A stretch of DNA of 64,000 nt from Bryobacteraceae bacterium (GCA_026002855.1 BPGD01000001.1:2674001-2738000); one strand, 5' to 3'; numbered from the stretch's first letter, positions 9,700 to 19,107 are shown. Notes: generated from the sequence alone by a model not told the origin. Translations and numbers: made by a program.

Positions 9700-10722
9700 C
9701 TAGAACTGCTGGAGGAAGCGCAGGTCGCCTGACTGCAACAGCCGGATGTCGTCGATTCCGTAGCGCATCATCACCAGCCGCGTCAGCCCAAGCCCGAAGG
9801 CGAAGCCGTTCCACGCGTCCGGGTCAATGCCGCCGGCGCGCAACACGTTGGGATGCACCAGGCCGCAGGGCAGCAGCTCCACCCAGCCGCTCTGCTTGCA
9901 CACCGGGCAGCCCTGCCCGCCGCACAGCAGACACTGGATGTCGAGCTCGAAGCCCGGCTCGACGAAGGGAAAGAAGCCTGGCCGCAGCCGCACCGTCACC
10001 TCGCGGCGAAAGACGGCCTCGAGCAGCGTCTTCATGAAGTAGAGCATGTGGCCGATGCTGACGTCGCGGTCCACCATCATGCCTTCGAGCTGGTAGAAGG
10101 TGTGCTCGTGGCTGGCGTCCACTTCTTCATTGCGGAAGACGCGCCCCGGGGCGATGATGCGCAGCGGCGCGCCGAAGCGCTCCATCGCGCGCACCTGCAC
10201 GGGCGAGGTGTGCGTCCGCAGCAGCAGCCCGTTTTCCAGCCAGAAGGTGTCCTGCGCGTCGCGCGCGGGGTGCGTGGGCGGGATGTTCAGCGCGTCAAAA
10301 TTGTGCCACTCGGTTTCGACTTCGGGGCCGTCAACGACGGCAAAGCCGAGGCTGGTGAAAACGTCCTCGAGCTCCTTCTGGATCTGCGTCAGCGGATGAA
10401 GCGCGCCGGGCCGCACGCCGGGCGCGGGCAGCGTCACGTCGAGCCACTCGGCGTCGAGCCGCGCCCGCAGGGCCTGTTCCTCGAACCACGCCTTTTTCTT
10501 TTCGAAACGCTCTTCCAGCGTCTGTTTCACCGCATTCAGCAGCCGGCCGACGCGCGCCCGTTCTTCGGCCGGAAGCCGGCCCATTTCCCGGCCGATCTGC
10601 GCCAGCGCGCCCTTGCGGCCGAGGAATTCGACGCGCGCTTCTTCCAGCGACGCCGCATCGGCGGCCGCTTCAATGGCCGACACGGCACGCGCTTCGATCT
10701 CCGATAGCGTGGAATCCAGCAT
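9700..10722 (-). CDS. pheS: Phenylalanine-tRNA ligase alpha subunit
   Basis: Catalytic subunit (340 residues). An N-terminal coiled coil (about 1-85, with LGRKGALAQIGREMG) precedes a class II synthetase core with motif 2 around HPARDAQDTFWL and HTSPVQVRAM, and motif 3 GLGLTRLVMMRYGIDDIR at the C-terminus. Four cysteines form CLLCGGQGCPVC, a zinc-like knuckle found in some bacterial PheS. The ATG at 10722 (MLDSTLSEIEAR) is chosen because the family begins here; the frame is open 23 codons further upstream with no homologous sequence. It is the first gene of pheST and diverges from the guanylyltransferase gene. Confidence 0.96.
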   Translation of the reverse strand: MLDSTLSEIEARAVSAIEAAADAASLEEARVEFLGRKGALAQIGREMGRLPAEERARVGRLLNAVKQTLEERFEKKKAWFEEQALRARLDAEWLDVTLPAPGVRPGALHPLTQIQKELEDVFTSLGFAVVDGPEVETEWHNFDALNIPPTHPARDAQDTFWLENGLLLRTHTSPVQVRAMERFGAPLRIIAPGRVFRNEEVDASHEHTFYQLEGMMVDRDVSIGHMLYFMKTLLEAVFRREVTVRLRPGFFPFVEPGFELDIQCLLCGGQGCPVCKQSGWVELLPCGLVHPNVLRAGGIDPDAWNGFAFGLGLTRLVMMRYGIDDIRLLQSGDLRFLQQF

Positions 10723-10737
10723 TTGCGTGAACCTACC

Positions 10738-10743
10738 AGAATA
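10738..10743 (-). promoter_or_regulatory. Candidate -10 element of pheST
   Basis: On the minus strand, GCTATTCTGGTAG lies just upstream of pheS. TATTCT fits a -10 box 15 bases before the ATG, giving a leader of under ten bases. Nearly the same 13-mer (GCTATTCTCGTAG) precedes the divergent guanylyltransferase gene. No convincing -35 was found. Confidence 0.35.
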
Positions 10744-10808
10744 GCAGGAGCGCCTCGCGCACTCCCGTTCGGCATACGTAGGGCGCCGCATGGCCGGCGC
10801 AGTGCGGC

Positions 10809-10814
10809 TATTCT
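10809..10814 (+). promoter_or_regulatory. Candidate -10 element giving a leaderless guanylyltransferase mRNA
   Basis: TATTCT lies five bases before the ATG at 10820, and no SD is present. This spacing would start the transcript at or next to the start codon. The element matches the TATTCT upstream of the divergent pheS. Confidence 0.35.
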
Positions 10815-10819
10815 CGTAG

Positions 10820-11911
10820 ATGGTGTCCCGAACAAGTCATCACCGCCATGCCCTGATCCTGGCCGGAGGACGGGGAACACGCTTCTGGCCGCGGAGCCGC
10901 CGGGCTGCGGCCAAGCAGGTGCTGGATCTCACCGGCGAGGGCCCGCTGATACAGCTCACCGTGCGGCGGCTGGCGCCGCTGGTGGATCCTTCGCGCATCT
11001 GGGTGCTCACTTCCCGCGAGCTGCGCCCGGCCATCCGCCGCCTGCTCGCGGACGTGCCCGCACGGCAGATTCTGGCCGAGCCTGCCGGTCGCAACACCGC
11101 GCCGGCCATCGGCCTGGCGGCAAAGATCATGCTCGATGCCGACCCGAAGGCCGTGATGGGCGTCTTTCCGGCGGACCACCATATCGGCCGAGCCGCCGCC
11201 TTCCGGCGGCTGGCCGCGGCGGCCTGGGAAGAGGCCGCGCGGGGCCGCATGGTGCTGCTGGGCATCGAGCCCCGGTGGCCGGAGACCGGCTATGGGTACA
11301 TCGAATTCCCCCCGGACTCGCTCCGGCCGGGCTCGCTCAGGCCCGCCCCGGTGCTCCGCTTCCGTGAAAAACCGGACCTGGAAACGGCGAGGAAATACGT
11401 GGAGTCCGGGAATTTTCTCTGGAACGCCGGCATTTTCTTCTGGCCAGCCGCCCTGTATCTGGAGCATCTGCGCCGATGCCTGCCGCGCACAGCCGGCCTG
11501 ATTGATTCACTTCCGCGCTTCGGATCCCGCGATTTTTCGAAAAAATTAAGCGAGATTTTTCCGCAGTGCGACAATATTTCCGTCGATTACGCGGTGCTTG
11601 AAAAGACGCCCGGCATCTCCGGCTTCGCCGCCGGCGACATCGGCTGGAGCGATCTGGGCAGCTTCAACGCCGTTTACGAGCTGCTCGCCAAGGACAGCGC
11701 GGGCAACGCCGCGCGCGGCGAGCTGCTGGCGCTGGACGCCCGGGGCAATTATGCTGATGCGCCCGGCAAACTGGTGGCGCTCTTGGGCGTCGATGACCTG
11801 ATCGTCGTCGACACGCCGGACGCGCTGCTGGTGACGCGGCGCGAACAGGCGCAGCGCGTGGGCGAGCTGGTAAAGGCGCTGGAGGCAAAGGGCCTCGACC
11901 GTCTGCTGTGA
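10820..11911 (+). CDS. manC: Mannose-1-phosphate guanylyltransferase
   Basis: Makes GDP-mannose from GTP and mannose-1-phosphate for envelope glycans. The nucleotidyltransferase signature ALILAGGRGTRFWPRSR is near residues 11-27. EPAGRNTAPAIGLAA, FPADHHI, the sugar-binding FLWNAGIFFW and GWSDLGSFNAVYELL follow in the expected order. At 363 residues it has the left-handed helix domain but not the fused phosphomannose isomerase cupin of type II enzymes. It diverges from pheS across 97 bp and converges on the TonB receptor gene. The symbol covers the manC/cpsB group; a related NDP-sugar specificity is less likely. Confidence 0.92.
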   Translation: MVSRTSHHRHALILAGGRGTRFWPRSRRAAAKQVLDLTGEGPLIQLTVRRLAPLVDPSRIWVLTSRELRPAIRRLLADVPARQILAEPAGRNTAPAIGLAAKIMLDADPKAVMGVFPADHHIGRAAAFRRLAAAAWEEAARGRMVLLGIEPRWPETGYGYIEFPPDSLRPGSLRPAPVLRFREKPDLETARKYVESGNFLWNAGIFFWPAALYLEHLRRCLPRTAGLIDSLPRFGSRDFSKKLSEIFPQCDNISVDYAVLEKTPGISGFAAGDIGWSDLGSFNAVYELLAKDSAGNAARGELLALDARGNYADAPGKLVALLGVDDLIVVDTPDALLVTRREQAQRVGELVKALEAKGLDRLL

Positions 11912-11971
11912 AACAGCGGCGAAGTCCGGTTCCGTCCCTGCGGCCACGCGCGAGGGAGGCCGCGCGCCGCG

Positions 11972-12005
11972 AAAAAATGGGCCGGCCCGCTTTCGGCGGA
12001 CCGGC
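11972..12005 (-). terminator. Rho-independent terminator after the TonB receptor gene
   Basis: On the minus strand, a GC-rich stem (arms 11996-12005 and 11981-11990, one mismatch) with a five-base loop is followed by CC and ATTTTTTC. It begins about 32 bases after the receptor stop codon, the right place and orientation to end that transcript. The guanylyltransferase gene converges on it. Confidence 0.8.
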
Positions 12006-12036
12006 TCTCGCAAAAGCGGTGGTCGGATGAAAGATC

Positions 12037-15000
12037 TCAGAACTCCAGGCGCAGCGACACCTGTCCGGTGCGGCCGCCCCCGAAGTCGACACTGCGAACG
12101 CTGGTAATCCGGCCGAAGTTGCTGTCGGCGATGTTGAGGTTGGGATCGCCGAGGTTGGTCCAGTTGGGCAGATTGGTGAAGGAGCCTTCCAGACGGAGAC
12201 CGGCCCTTTCTCCGAATGCAAAGCGCTTCTGCATGCCGGCGTTCCACGCAAAGGTGCCCGGTCCGGTGAGGATGCCGACGCCCGAGTTGCCGAAGCGGCC
12301 GATGGGGTTGGGATCGCGGCCCGGCACGGCACCGATGCGGCAATCGAACTGGAGCGCTCCGGCAGCGCGGCCGGGGCAGGCGAAGGCGCTGCGGTCCGCC
12401 CACTGATCGCGGGTTGGACCGGGGACGCTGCCATTGGCCGCCCCGAGACGGTCCGGACGCTGGGGGCCGCGGCTTGGCGCGTTCGTTCCGGAAGGATCGC
12501 CGCCGGAAAAGACCGGCGTGAGGAACGGGCCCGATTGAAGCGTAAGAATCGTGGAGAACTGCCAGCCCCCGGCCAGCAGGTCCACCGGCCGCGACGCCTG
12601 AGAAAGGAAGCGGCGCCCGCGGCCGAAGGGAAGCTGGTAGACCAGCGTGTTCACCATGCGGTGACGGCGCGTTGCGTAAACATCGCCGCGGTCGGCGCGG
12701 CGGTCGAGCGAGTTGGTCACGCGCCCGCCGCCGTTTTCACCGGCGAAGCCGCCGGGCGCGGGGCCGGCGTTGTCGGCGAGGTTCTTGGCGAGCGTGTAGG
12801 CGGCCGTGTACGCCAGGCCGCCCGCCAGCCGCCGGTTCGCTTCCACCTGGAGTGAATTGTAGAGGGCGTTGGCACCGGCGTCGCGGCTGAAGATAAGCCC
12901 GAAGTTCGGGAAGGGCCGCTCGAGGTTGCTGCGCTGGGAGAAAAACGTGGTGGACGGCGCCATCATGTTGATGTCCGGCGCCCACGGAAGTTGATAGGAG
13001 CGGCTGCCGATATAGGAGACGCGGAGCCCGGTGTGCGAGGCCAGCTCGCGGTCGACTGACAGCGCCCACTGGAACATCTGCGGCGGACGGAAGTCGATCT
13101 GATTCGCAGTACGAAATTCAAATGTGCCGATGGCGCCGCCGCGGACGCCGCTGCCGGGCGTGCGGGTTTCGGGAAGCGTGAAAATGGGCCGCCCGTCGGA
13201 GCCCACGTTGTTGAAGTTCCGGACGTCGCTCTGCACGGTGCCGGTAAGCGAGTAGAAGACGGAGCCGAGGATGATCATGTTGTAGAAGCCGCCGCTGGCG
13301 CGGACCGTCGTGCGGTCGTTGAGGCGGTAGGCGAAGCCGAGCCGCGGGAGGAACTGTGTTTTGTAGGTCTTGCGCAGTCCCTCTGGCAGGCCAGCCTCCT
13401 CGGCGGTGACGATGGGCGTGCAGGGAATCCCGTTGATGGCCGGCGCCGGGCAGGCGTTGAACGAGAGGGCGGCTCCCGGGGCAACGTATTCGCGCGCCTT
13501 CGGGTCGGACATGATGAGCACTCTGCCGGTGACCGGAATGGAGCGGTCAAAGTTGGCGATGTTCAGGCCGTTGTCCCTGTAGGCGGGATGCAGCTCGTAG
13601 CGGAGGCCCAGATCGACCGTGAGGCGGCTGCTGACCCGCCAGGTGTCCTGCGCGTAAAACTTGTAGTGCCAGGCCTGGCCGTCGTTGTCGCGGCTGACCA
13701 CGGCGATGGCGCTCTGCGCCGGAACGCCCAGGAGGAAGTCGGCGAAGCCATAGCCGGTGAAGGTGGGGCCGAAGGCGAAATCCCCGTAGTTATTGCCCGT
13801 GGTGAAGCCGAGATCGGAACGGGCGCGGAGCTTGCGGACGTCGCCGCCGTACTTGAAAGTGTGGCGTCCGCGCGTCCAGGTGAGATTGTCAATGATCTGG
13901 AAATTGTCGGAAATGCTGAAGCCCGGGCGGCTCTTGCTGAAGGCGGTGTACAGGTCGATGCTGAAATTCGGCAGGCCGTTGAAGAAAATATCGCGCTGAA
14001 TGTCTTTCAGATTCAGGCTGTTGGTGAAAGCGCGTCCGTCGAAATTGAAAACGCGCGAAGCGTCTGAGCGGACAAAGCCTGCGCGCAGCTCGTTCAGCAG
14101 CGACGGCGTAATCGTGTAGCTCCAGCTCCCCGCTGTCTGCCAGTATTTCTCGTCCACCGTGTCGGAAGGCAGCGTCAGATTATTCGGCGCCGAAGAGGGA
14201 ATTTTCTTGTACATGAAGCGGCCGAAAACCCGGTGACGATTACCGATGTTCTGATCGCCGCGGAATTCAAACTGATCCGAGTTGATTGTCGTCGAGCGGT
14301 TGTCGCGGTAATTGGCCGCTGCGCGGCGGTCTGCCGGACCGCTGTTCGGATCAGGAAAAAAGGGCAGGATTTTCTGCGCCACCGGGTTGATGCGCGACGA
14401 TGGTATCAGGTTGCCCGGAAACGGCTGGCCGTTGAGAGGATCGCGAATCGTGATCCCCTCCCGGCTGAAGTCGCCGTTCTTGACAAACGTGGTGGGCACG
14501 GTGTTCTGGATGGTGGTCTGGCGCGGGAAGCGCAGAGACTCCCAGGTGAAGTAGAAGAACGTCCGGTTTCTGCCATCGTAAAGACGGGGGATGGAGAGGG
14601 GCCCTCCGAGCGTGGCGCCGAAGGTGTTGCCAATCTTGGCCGGCAGCACGTTCTGCCCAAAGGAGCGCGCGTCGAAAGCCCTGTTTTGGTGATACCAGAA
14701 GAGGGCCCCATGAAAGTCATTGGAGCCGCTTTTCGAGATAAGAGTGATGTCGCCGGGCTGGCCGAATTCGGCGGTGTTGCCGACCCCCTGAACACGCATC
14801 TCGCTGATCGATTCCACCGAAAGGAACTGATTGCGGTTCGGGCTGTTGCCAGTGACCTGGGTGATCGAAATGCCGTCGACGCTCGATTCGCTCTGCGCCG
14901 GCAGCCCTCCCTGGACGGAGAGGCCCAGGCCATTGTCAGCCTGCACGCCGGGCAAAGTCTGCAGCAGTGCATACGGGCTGGTGCTCCCCGCACCGCGCAC

Positions 15001-15447
15001 ATTCGATGGCAGGTCGAGCACCTTCTTGGCCGACAGATAGGAGGCGATGGCCGGCGTGTCGGTGGCGATGACGCCGGCCGAGGAGGTCACCTCGACCGTC
15101 TGCGTCAGCTCGCCGACTTCCAGCCTTGCGTTCACGCGCAGGCGGGAACGCGCCTGAAGCAACAGATCGGAGGCGCGGAACAGCCGGAATCCTGGTGCGG
15201 ACACCGTCAACGCATAAGGTCCCGGTTTCATCTCGGGCAGTTCGAAGTCTCCCGCTCCATTGGTTCGGGTGGCGGCTTCGATATTCTCGGCCAGATGCCG
15301 CGCGCGGACTTCGGCATCCTGAACGGCCGCCCCGGACGGGTCTGTCACCGTTCCGAGGATTGTGCCAAGCGTCGTCTGTCCGAAGACAGGGTGTGCCAGC
15401 AGAAAGCCGGTTGCCAGCGCATACTGCAGATACTTCCAACTCGACAA
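12037..15447 (-). CDS. Oar-like TonB-dependent outer-membrane receptor with carboxypeptidase-regulatory domain
   Basis: Large outer-membrane transporter or adhesin (1136 residues) of the type greatly expanded in Acidobacteriota. After a signal peptide (YLQYALATGFLLAHPVFGQ) come a CarboxypepD_reg fold (about 25-110, GTVTDPSGAAVQDAEV), a plug (about 125-240, with SVDGISITQ), and a long beta-barrel ending in SLRLEF, the aromatic C-terminus used for barrel insertion. The start is TTG at 15447: AAGGAGGG sits six bases before it, far better than any upstream ATG. A terminator follows the gene. The substrate is unknown; polysaccharide fragments or siderophores are typical guesses for the group. No SusD-like partner lies nearby. 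Confidence 0.92.
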   Translation of the reverse strand: MSSWKYLQYALATGFLLAHPVFGQTTLGTILGTVTDPSGAAVQDAEVRARHLAENIEAATRTNGAGDFELPEMKPGPYALTVSAPGFRLFRASDLLLQARSRLRVNARLEVGELTQTVEVTSSAGVIATDTPAIASYLSAKKVLDLPSNVRGAGSTSPYALLQTLPGVQADNGLGLSVQGGLPAQSESSVDGISITQVTGNSPNRNQFLSVESISEMRVQGVGNTAEFGQPGDITLISKSGSNDFHGALFWYHQNRAFDARSFGQNVLPAKIGNTFGATLGGPLSIPRLYDGRNRTFFYFTWESLRFPRQTTIQNTVPTTFVKNGDFSREGITIRDPLNGQPFPGNLIPSSRINPVAQKILPFFPDPNSGPADRRAAANYRDNRSTTINSDQFEFRGDQNIGNRHRVFGRFMYKKIPSSAPNNLTLPSDTVDEKYWQTAGSWSYTITPSLLNELRAGFVRSDASRVFNFDGRAFTNSLNLKDIQRDIFFNGLPNFSIDLYTAFSKSRPGFSISDNFQIIDNLTWTRGRHTFKYGGDVRKLRARSDLGFTTGNNYGDFAFGPTFTGYGFADFLLGVPAQSAIAVVSRDNDGQAWHYKFYAQDTWRVSSRLTVDLGLRYELHPAYRDNGLNIANFDRSIPVTGRVLIMSDPKAREYVAPGAALSFNACPAPAINGIPCTPIVTAEEAGLPEGLRKTYKTQFLPRLGFAYRLNDRTTVRASGGFYNMIILGSVFYSLTGTVQSDVRNFNNVGSDGRPIFTLPETRTPGSGVRGGAIGTFEFRTANQIDFRPPQMFQWALSVDRELASHTGLRVSYIGSRSYQLPWAPDINMMAPSTTFFSQRSNLERPFPNFGLIFSRDAGANALYNSLQVEANRRLAGGLAYTAAYTLAKNLADNAGPAPGGFAGENGGGRVTNSLDRRADRGDVYATRRHRMVNTLVYQLPFGRGRRFLSQASRPVDLLAGGWQFSTILTLQSGPFLTPVFSGGDPSGTNAPSRGPQRPDRLGAANGSVPGPTRDQWADRSAFACPGRAAGALQFDCRIGAVPGRDPNPIGRFGNSGVGILTGPGTFAWNAGMQKRFAFGERAGLRLEGSFTNLPNWTNLGDPNLNIADSNFGRITSVRSVDFGGGRTGQVSLRLEF

Positions 15448-15839
15448 GAATACCCTCCTTGATGTGGCGGAAACGAATGAAAATTCCTGCCACCTCGCAG
15501 GGTAGTGAGCCGGCATAAACTGCCGATGAAAGAGGAGTGTCAATCGCGTGAAAGCGGGCGGGCGAGGGCAAAGGATTGCTGATTGGGCTCCGGGCTTCGC
15601 GTCCGTCAAGTCGCTGCCGGCATTGGCCAGGCGTGCGAGTCTCATTCGGCCGCGCCGGGCGCCCGCCCTGGTCCTGCTTTTGCGGCGCCAGCCCGGGAAG
15701 CGTGCGAAGAGATCTCAGCGTCTGGCTGGAACGGCTGCCGAACAAACCGCTTCGAGAGAAGGCCGCCCGAGAGACCTTGCGAACACGAAGCTGAAGATGA
15801 ATTGATGCAGACTGGTGCGTTGATGGGCGGCCCTACGGA
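15448..15839. other. 392-bp intergenic region between the receptor gene and ssb
   Basis: I see no convincing gene, tRNA or long repeat here. It holds the SD and candidate promoter of the receptor gene at its left end. The rest is GC-rich with open frames that lack an SD, a signal sequence or any recognisable motif. Confidence 0.6.
15514..15543 (-). promoter_or_regulatory. Candidate promoter of the TonB receptor gene
   Basis: Minus strand: a perfect -35 TTGACA (15543-15538), an 18-base spacer, then TTTATG (15519-15514) as a weak -10. The inferred transcript would carry a leader of about 60 bases containing the AAGGAGGG ribosome site of the TTG start. Confidence 0.42.
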
Positions 15840-16307
15840 TCAGAACGGAACGTCGTCGTCAGTGATGGGGCCGGAGAGGTCGGGTTCTTCGCGCGAGGGC
15901 TCCGGGCGCGGCTTCGGCGGCGCCGCAGGGCGTTCGCTGCCTTCGGAATAATCGCCGGCTGCGGCTGCGTCGCCGCGCGAGCCCAGCAGGAACACTTCGT
16001 CAGCGACGACTTCCGTGATGTAGCGTTTCTGCCCCTCCCGATCCTCGTACGAGCGCGTCTGAAGCCGCCCTTCCACGTAAACCTGTTTGCCCTTTGTGAG
16101 GTACTGCGCGAGATTGTCCTGGCGCCAGACGGCCACGTTGTGCCAGTCGGTCTCGTCCCTCCATTCGCCGGTGTTCGGGTCCTTCACCCGGCGGTTCGTA
16201 GCGAGAGTGAAGCGCGTGACCGGCACGCCGGTGGGCGTGTAGCGGGTCTCGGCGTCGCGGCCGAGATGGCCGATGAGGATGACCTTATTGACGCTGCGGT
16301 TGGCCAT
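15840..16307 (-). CDS. ssb: Single-stranded DNA-binding protein
   Basis: Coats single-stranded DNA in replication, repair and recombination. The 155-residue protein starts MANRSVNKVILIGHLGRDAE, has the OB fold through about residue 110 (WHNVAVWRQ, KGKQVYVEGRLQTRSYED), a low-complexity Ala/Pro/Arg linker, and the acidic tip DDDVPF that recruits partner proteins. The ATG at 16307 is the family start; the frame is open 17 codons upstream but that extension is not SSB-like. It lies 70 bases after the subtilisin gene on the same strand. No rpsF or rpsR neighbours are present, unlike the common arrangement. Confidence 0.96.
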   Translation of the reverse strand: MANRSVNKVILIGHLGRDAETRYTPTGVPVTRFTLATNRRVKDPNTGEWRDETDWHNVAVWRQDNLAQYLTKGKQVYVEGRLQTRSYEDREGQKRYITEVVADEVFLLGSRGDAAAAGDYSEGSERPAAPPKPRPEPSREEPDLSGPITDDDVPF

Positions 16308-16377
16308 ACTTGAGCCAAGGGTAGCACAGCGCTGACCCGGCCGGTTTCCGGCCGACACTTCGGGCCGCGCCCTGCTC

Positions 16378-18906
16378 TCAGTTCGAAGTTACCACCTGGA
16401 AATAAAAGATTCTTCCGTCCACCTCCACCTGGAAGACGTGCGTTCCTGCCACGCTGCTGGTGAGGATCTCGACCAGCCAGGAATTTGGATACAGAGAGTC
16501 GGAACGGATGACACGGCTCACGCGGCCCAGCACGCCCCCGGGCTGCGGCACGGGCGCGACTCGTGGGTTGATGTCACTCAGCGCCAGGCCCGCGCGGTCG
16601 TGAATCCGGAAATAGACGCGTACAGTGGAGGCGGGCTTCGCCGTACGGGGGCTCTGGCGGAGGACAACCATTGCATCCGGTCCGCTGCCCTCGACGGCAT
16701 ACCAGTAAGGAATCCGAATCTCCGGGAAGGCAGCCCCCGGCACCTGATCGGGAGGAGCGCTACCATCCTCGTTCCCGTCTCCGGAGGGCTCGCCGCCTCT
16801 GGAGGTCGGCGAGTCCGGTTTCAGCACGCTTTCCGTGGAAGTCGCGTTTGCTGTGGAAGCCCCTTCGCCCTGTTCACCAGATGCGGCGATCTCGGCGGCC
16901 CGGACCTTGAGAAAGCCTTGATAGGCGCCCGGCGCCACGCCGGCCGCCGTCCACGAGACCTTCAGCGCCGCCGATTCGCCGGGCGCAAGAGATAGTTCGG
17001 CTGGGTCCACCGCAGGACGCACTTCATCGGCGGACTCCACCTCAACCCTCAGCGCCAGCGGTTTATCCGCCAGATTCCGGAGCGTCACCTCCCGCGCAAG
17101 ATCCGCGGTTGCGGCGCCGGCGCCAAAACTCACCGAGACCGGAGCCGCCGAAAGCGGCGAAAGCAGCGAGTTACGCAGATTGAGCATGCCCGCCCCGGCC
17201 GACTGCACCGGTGCGGTCTTTCCGTCTGAAAAGACGAACGGCTGCGCCGCATTGACGAGCAGGGACCGGTAATCGTCCACGCCGAGGCCGGGCCGCGCAG
17301 CCTTCAGGACCGCGGCCGCGCCGGCCACCAGCGGCGCCGAAAAACTGGTCCCGCTGAGCGATGCATAGCCGGAAGGATCGCAGATGTCGCAGGCCCACCG
17401 CTCGTCCGGAATCGCTGCCGTATAGACCGACGAGCCCGTGGCCAGCAGATCCGGCTTGATTCGGAGGTCGACGGACGGGCCGCGGCTCGAAAAGGAAGAA
17501 ATCTGGTTCGGTACGGCGTCCGGGTTGGGGAACCGGAGCGTCACCTGGAGGTCCTCGAACACGGGCAGCCATTCCTTCAGCGTCATGCCGTCGCTGCGGC
17601 GGACGAAGAGCCCTGGAATGGTCGGGTTGTCGTCGACGTTCATGGTCACAAGGCTCTCCGGGTCGCCGTTGGGCGGATTGGCGGAGTTGAAGACGATGGC
17701 TGCGGGCGCCCCGGCCGCCGCGGCGTTGGCAAGCTTTTCGGAGAAGAAGCATCCGCCCCGCTCGATGAGGGGAATCTGGCCCTGAAGCGCGTTTTCGGGG
17801 TACGGTCGGCATCCGAGCGGATCGCCGAAGCGGGCGGCGTCCACGAGCGGCCCCATGATCGGGTCCAGCGAGCCCACGTTGCTGGAGGCTGCCGCCGGCA
17901 TGGGAAGCCCGCGGGACGGGATCACCTGGGTCACGTCCGCGGGCGTCGAGTGATTGGAACCCACGCCGAGAACCTTTTCGTTCGCCGCCGTGTCGTCCAC
18001 GGTCATCGGCCCTGCCGTGTTGCCCGCCGCGTTAACCACGACAATGCCCGCCTGAACAACGTTGCGCACCGCGTCGGCCAGCGGATCGTCGTCGGACGAG
18101 TTCGCGCCCACCGAGCCGAAGCTCATGTTGATGACGTCCATGCCGTCCTTTACGGCCTGATCCAGGGCCTGGAGGACGACGTCGCTGTAAATCAGCCCGT
18201 CCTCGAGACTGCTGACCCGGTACACGCCCAGCCAGGCGCCGGGCGCGACGCCCGAGATCAGGCCGCGCGGGCTTTCATGACGCAGCCCGGCGGCGACCAT
18301 GGCCACGGCCGTGCCGTGTCCGTCGCGGTCGCGCGCCGATTTCCCGTCGAAGCTGCGGGCGACGATGACCTTGGCGTTGGTCAGAGCGAGGTTCTCCTCG
18401 GCGGGCTCGCTGACGCGCGGATAGCCTTCGGGCATGGTCCAGTCTTCCGGAGGACGAAAGCCCGGGTGCCGGGTGTCGATACCCGTGTCGAGAATGCCGA
18501 TTTTCACCCCTTTGCCGGCGCTCTCGGCTCCCCCGCTCAGATCCCAGGCTTCGGGAACCTTGTGGTTGACGAGTGCCCGGTTGAGGAACAACTCATAGGC
18601 GCGTACCGGACTGACGCGCCGCACGCCCGGCGCCGTGCGCAAAGCCTCCGCGTCCGGCGCTTCCACGACCAGCGCGTTCAGGACCGTATCGACCCGCGCC
18701 AGAACGCGGGCGCGCCGCGCGCGCAGATGCCGCTCCGCAGTGTCCTGCTCGACGCGGATCTCGGCCCGGCGCCGCTCCGGCAATGCATGCCGCACCGCCG
18801 GCGCCGACGCAAATTCCACAATGAAGCGGCCAACGGCCGCTTCCTGGGCCAGCGACGGCAGCAACGCGCCGGCCAGAATCAGAAGAAATCTGCCCAAACC
18901 CTTCAT
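16378..18906 (-). CDS. Exported subtilisin-like (S8) serine protease with PA domain
   Basis: Secreted endopeptidase of 842 residues. A signal peptide (MKGLGRFLLILAGALLPSLAQ) is followed by an inhibitor-I9-like propeptide (about 25-105) and the S8 catalytic domain with Asp140 (GILDTGID), His197 (DGHGTAVA) and Ser521 (SGTSFSAPLVAG). A protease-associated (PA) insert lies between His and Ser (ERGGCFFSEKLANAAAAG), as in large extracellular subtilases. The C-terminal third is beta-rich, with an Fn3-like segment, an acidic Ser/Thr/Gly linker and a final domain. All catalytic residues are present, so it should be active. It lies downstream of htrA on the same strand but behind a hairpin, so separate transcription is likely. 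Confidence 0.93.
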   Translation of the reverse strand: MKGLGRFLLILAGALLPSLAQEAAVGRFIVEFASAPAVRHALPERRRAEIRVEQDTAERHLRARRARVLARVDTVLNALVVEAPDAEALRTAPGVRRVSPVRAYELFLNRALVNHKVPEAWDLSGGAESAGKGVKIGILDTGIDTRHPGFRPPEDWTMPEGYPRVSEPAEENLALTNAKVIVARSFDGKSARDRDGHGTAVAMVAAGLRHESPRGLISGVAPGAWLGVYRVSSLEDGLIYSDVVLQALDQAVKDGMDVINMSFGSVGANSSDDDPLADAVRNVVQAGIVVVNAAGNTAGPMTVDDTAANEKVLGVGSNHSTPADVTQVIPSRGLPMPAAASSNVGSLDPIMGPLVDAARFGDPLGCRPYPENALQGQIPLIERGGCFFSEKLANAAAAGAPAAIVFNSANPPNGDPESLVTMNVDDNPTIPGLFVRRSDGMTLKEWLPVFEDLQVTLRFPNPDAVPNQISSFSSRGPSVDLRIKPDLLATGSSVYTAAIPDERWACDICDPSGYASLSGTSFSAPLVAGAAAVLKAARPGLGVDDYRSLLVNAAQPFVFSDGKTAPVQSAGAGMLNLRNSLLSPLSAAPVSVSFGAGAATADLAREVTLRNLADKPLALRVEVESADEVRPAVDPAELSLAPGESAALKVSWTAAGVAPGAYQGFLKVRAAEIAASGEQGEGASTANATSTESVLKPDSPTSRGGEPSGDGNEDGSAPPDQVPGAAFPEIRIPYWYAVEGSGPDAMVVLRQSPRTAKPASTVRVYFRIHDRAGLALSDINPRVAPVPQPGGVLGRVSRVIRSDSLYPNSWLVEILTSSVAGTHVFQVEVDGRIFYFQVVTSN

Positions 18907-19050
18907 TGGGGCAATCCTGCCAACCGACTCTGCCCGCCTCAGCCGGACAGGCTTTCACTTCTTCTCATCTCATCGGAAGAGAGCCCTGAATTCAGAATAC
19001 TCCCGCCGTCAATGGAGTCCAATTCCCCCGCCGATTTGGGGATACGGACA

Positions 19051-19084
19051 CGGAAAGGGGCAGGAGTTTCCTCCTGCCCCTCCG
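19051..19084 (-). terminator. Hairpin terminator after htrA
   Basis: GGGGCAGGAG (19057-19066) and CTCCTGCCCC (19071-19080) are perfect arms around TTTC, extended by CGGA/TCCG after a two-base bulge. It lies 24 bases past the htrA stop on the minus strand. Only TTT follows, so termination may be partial or factor-assisted. Confidence 0.65.
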
Positions 19085-19107
19085 TAAGCCGGAATCCGCC
19101 CCGGCGA

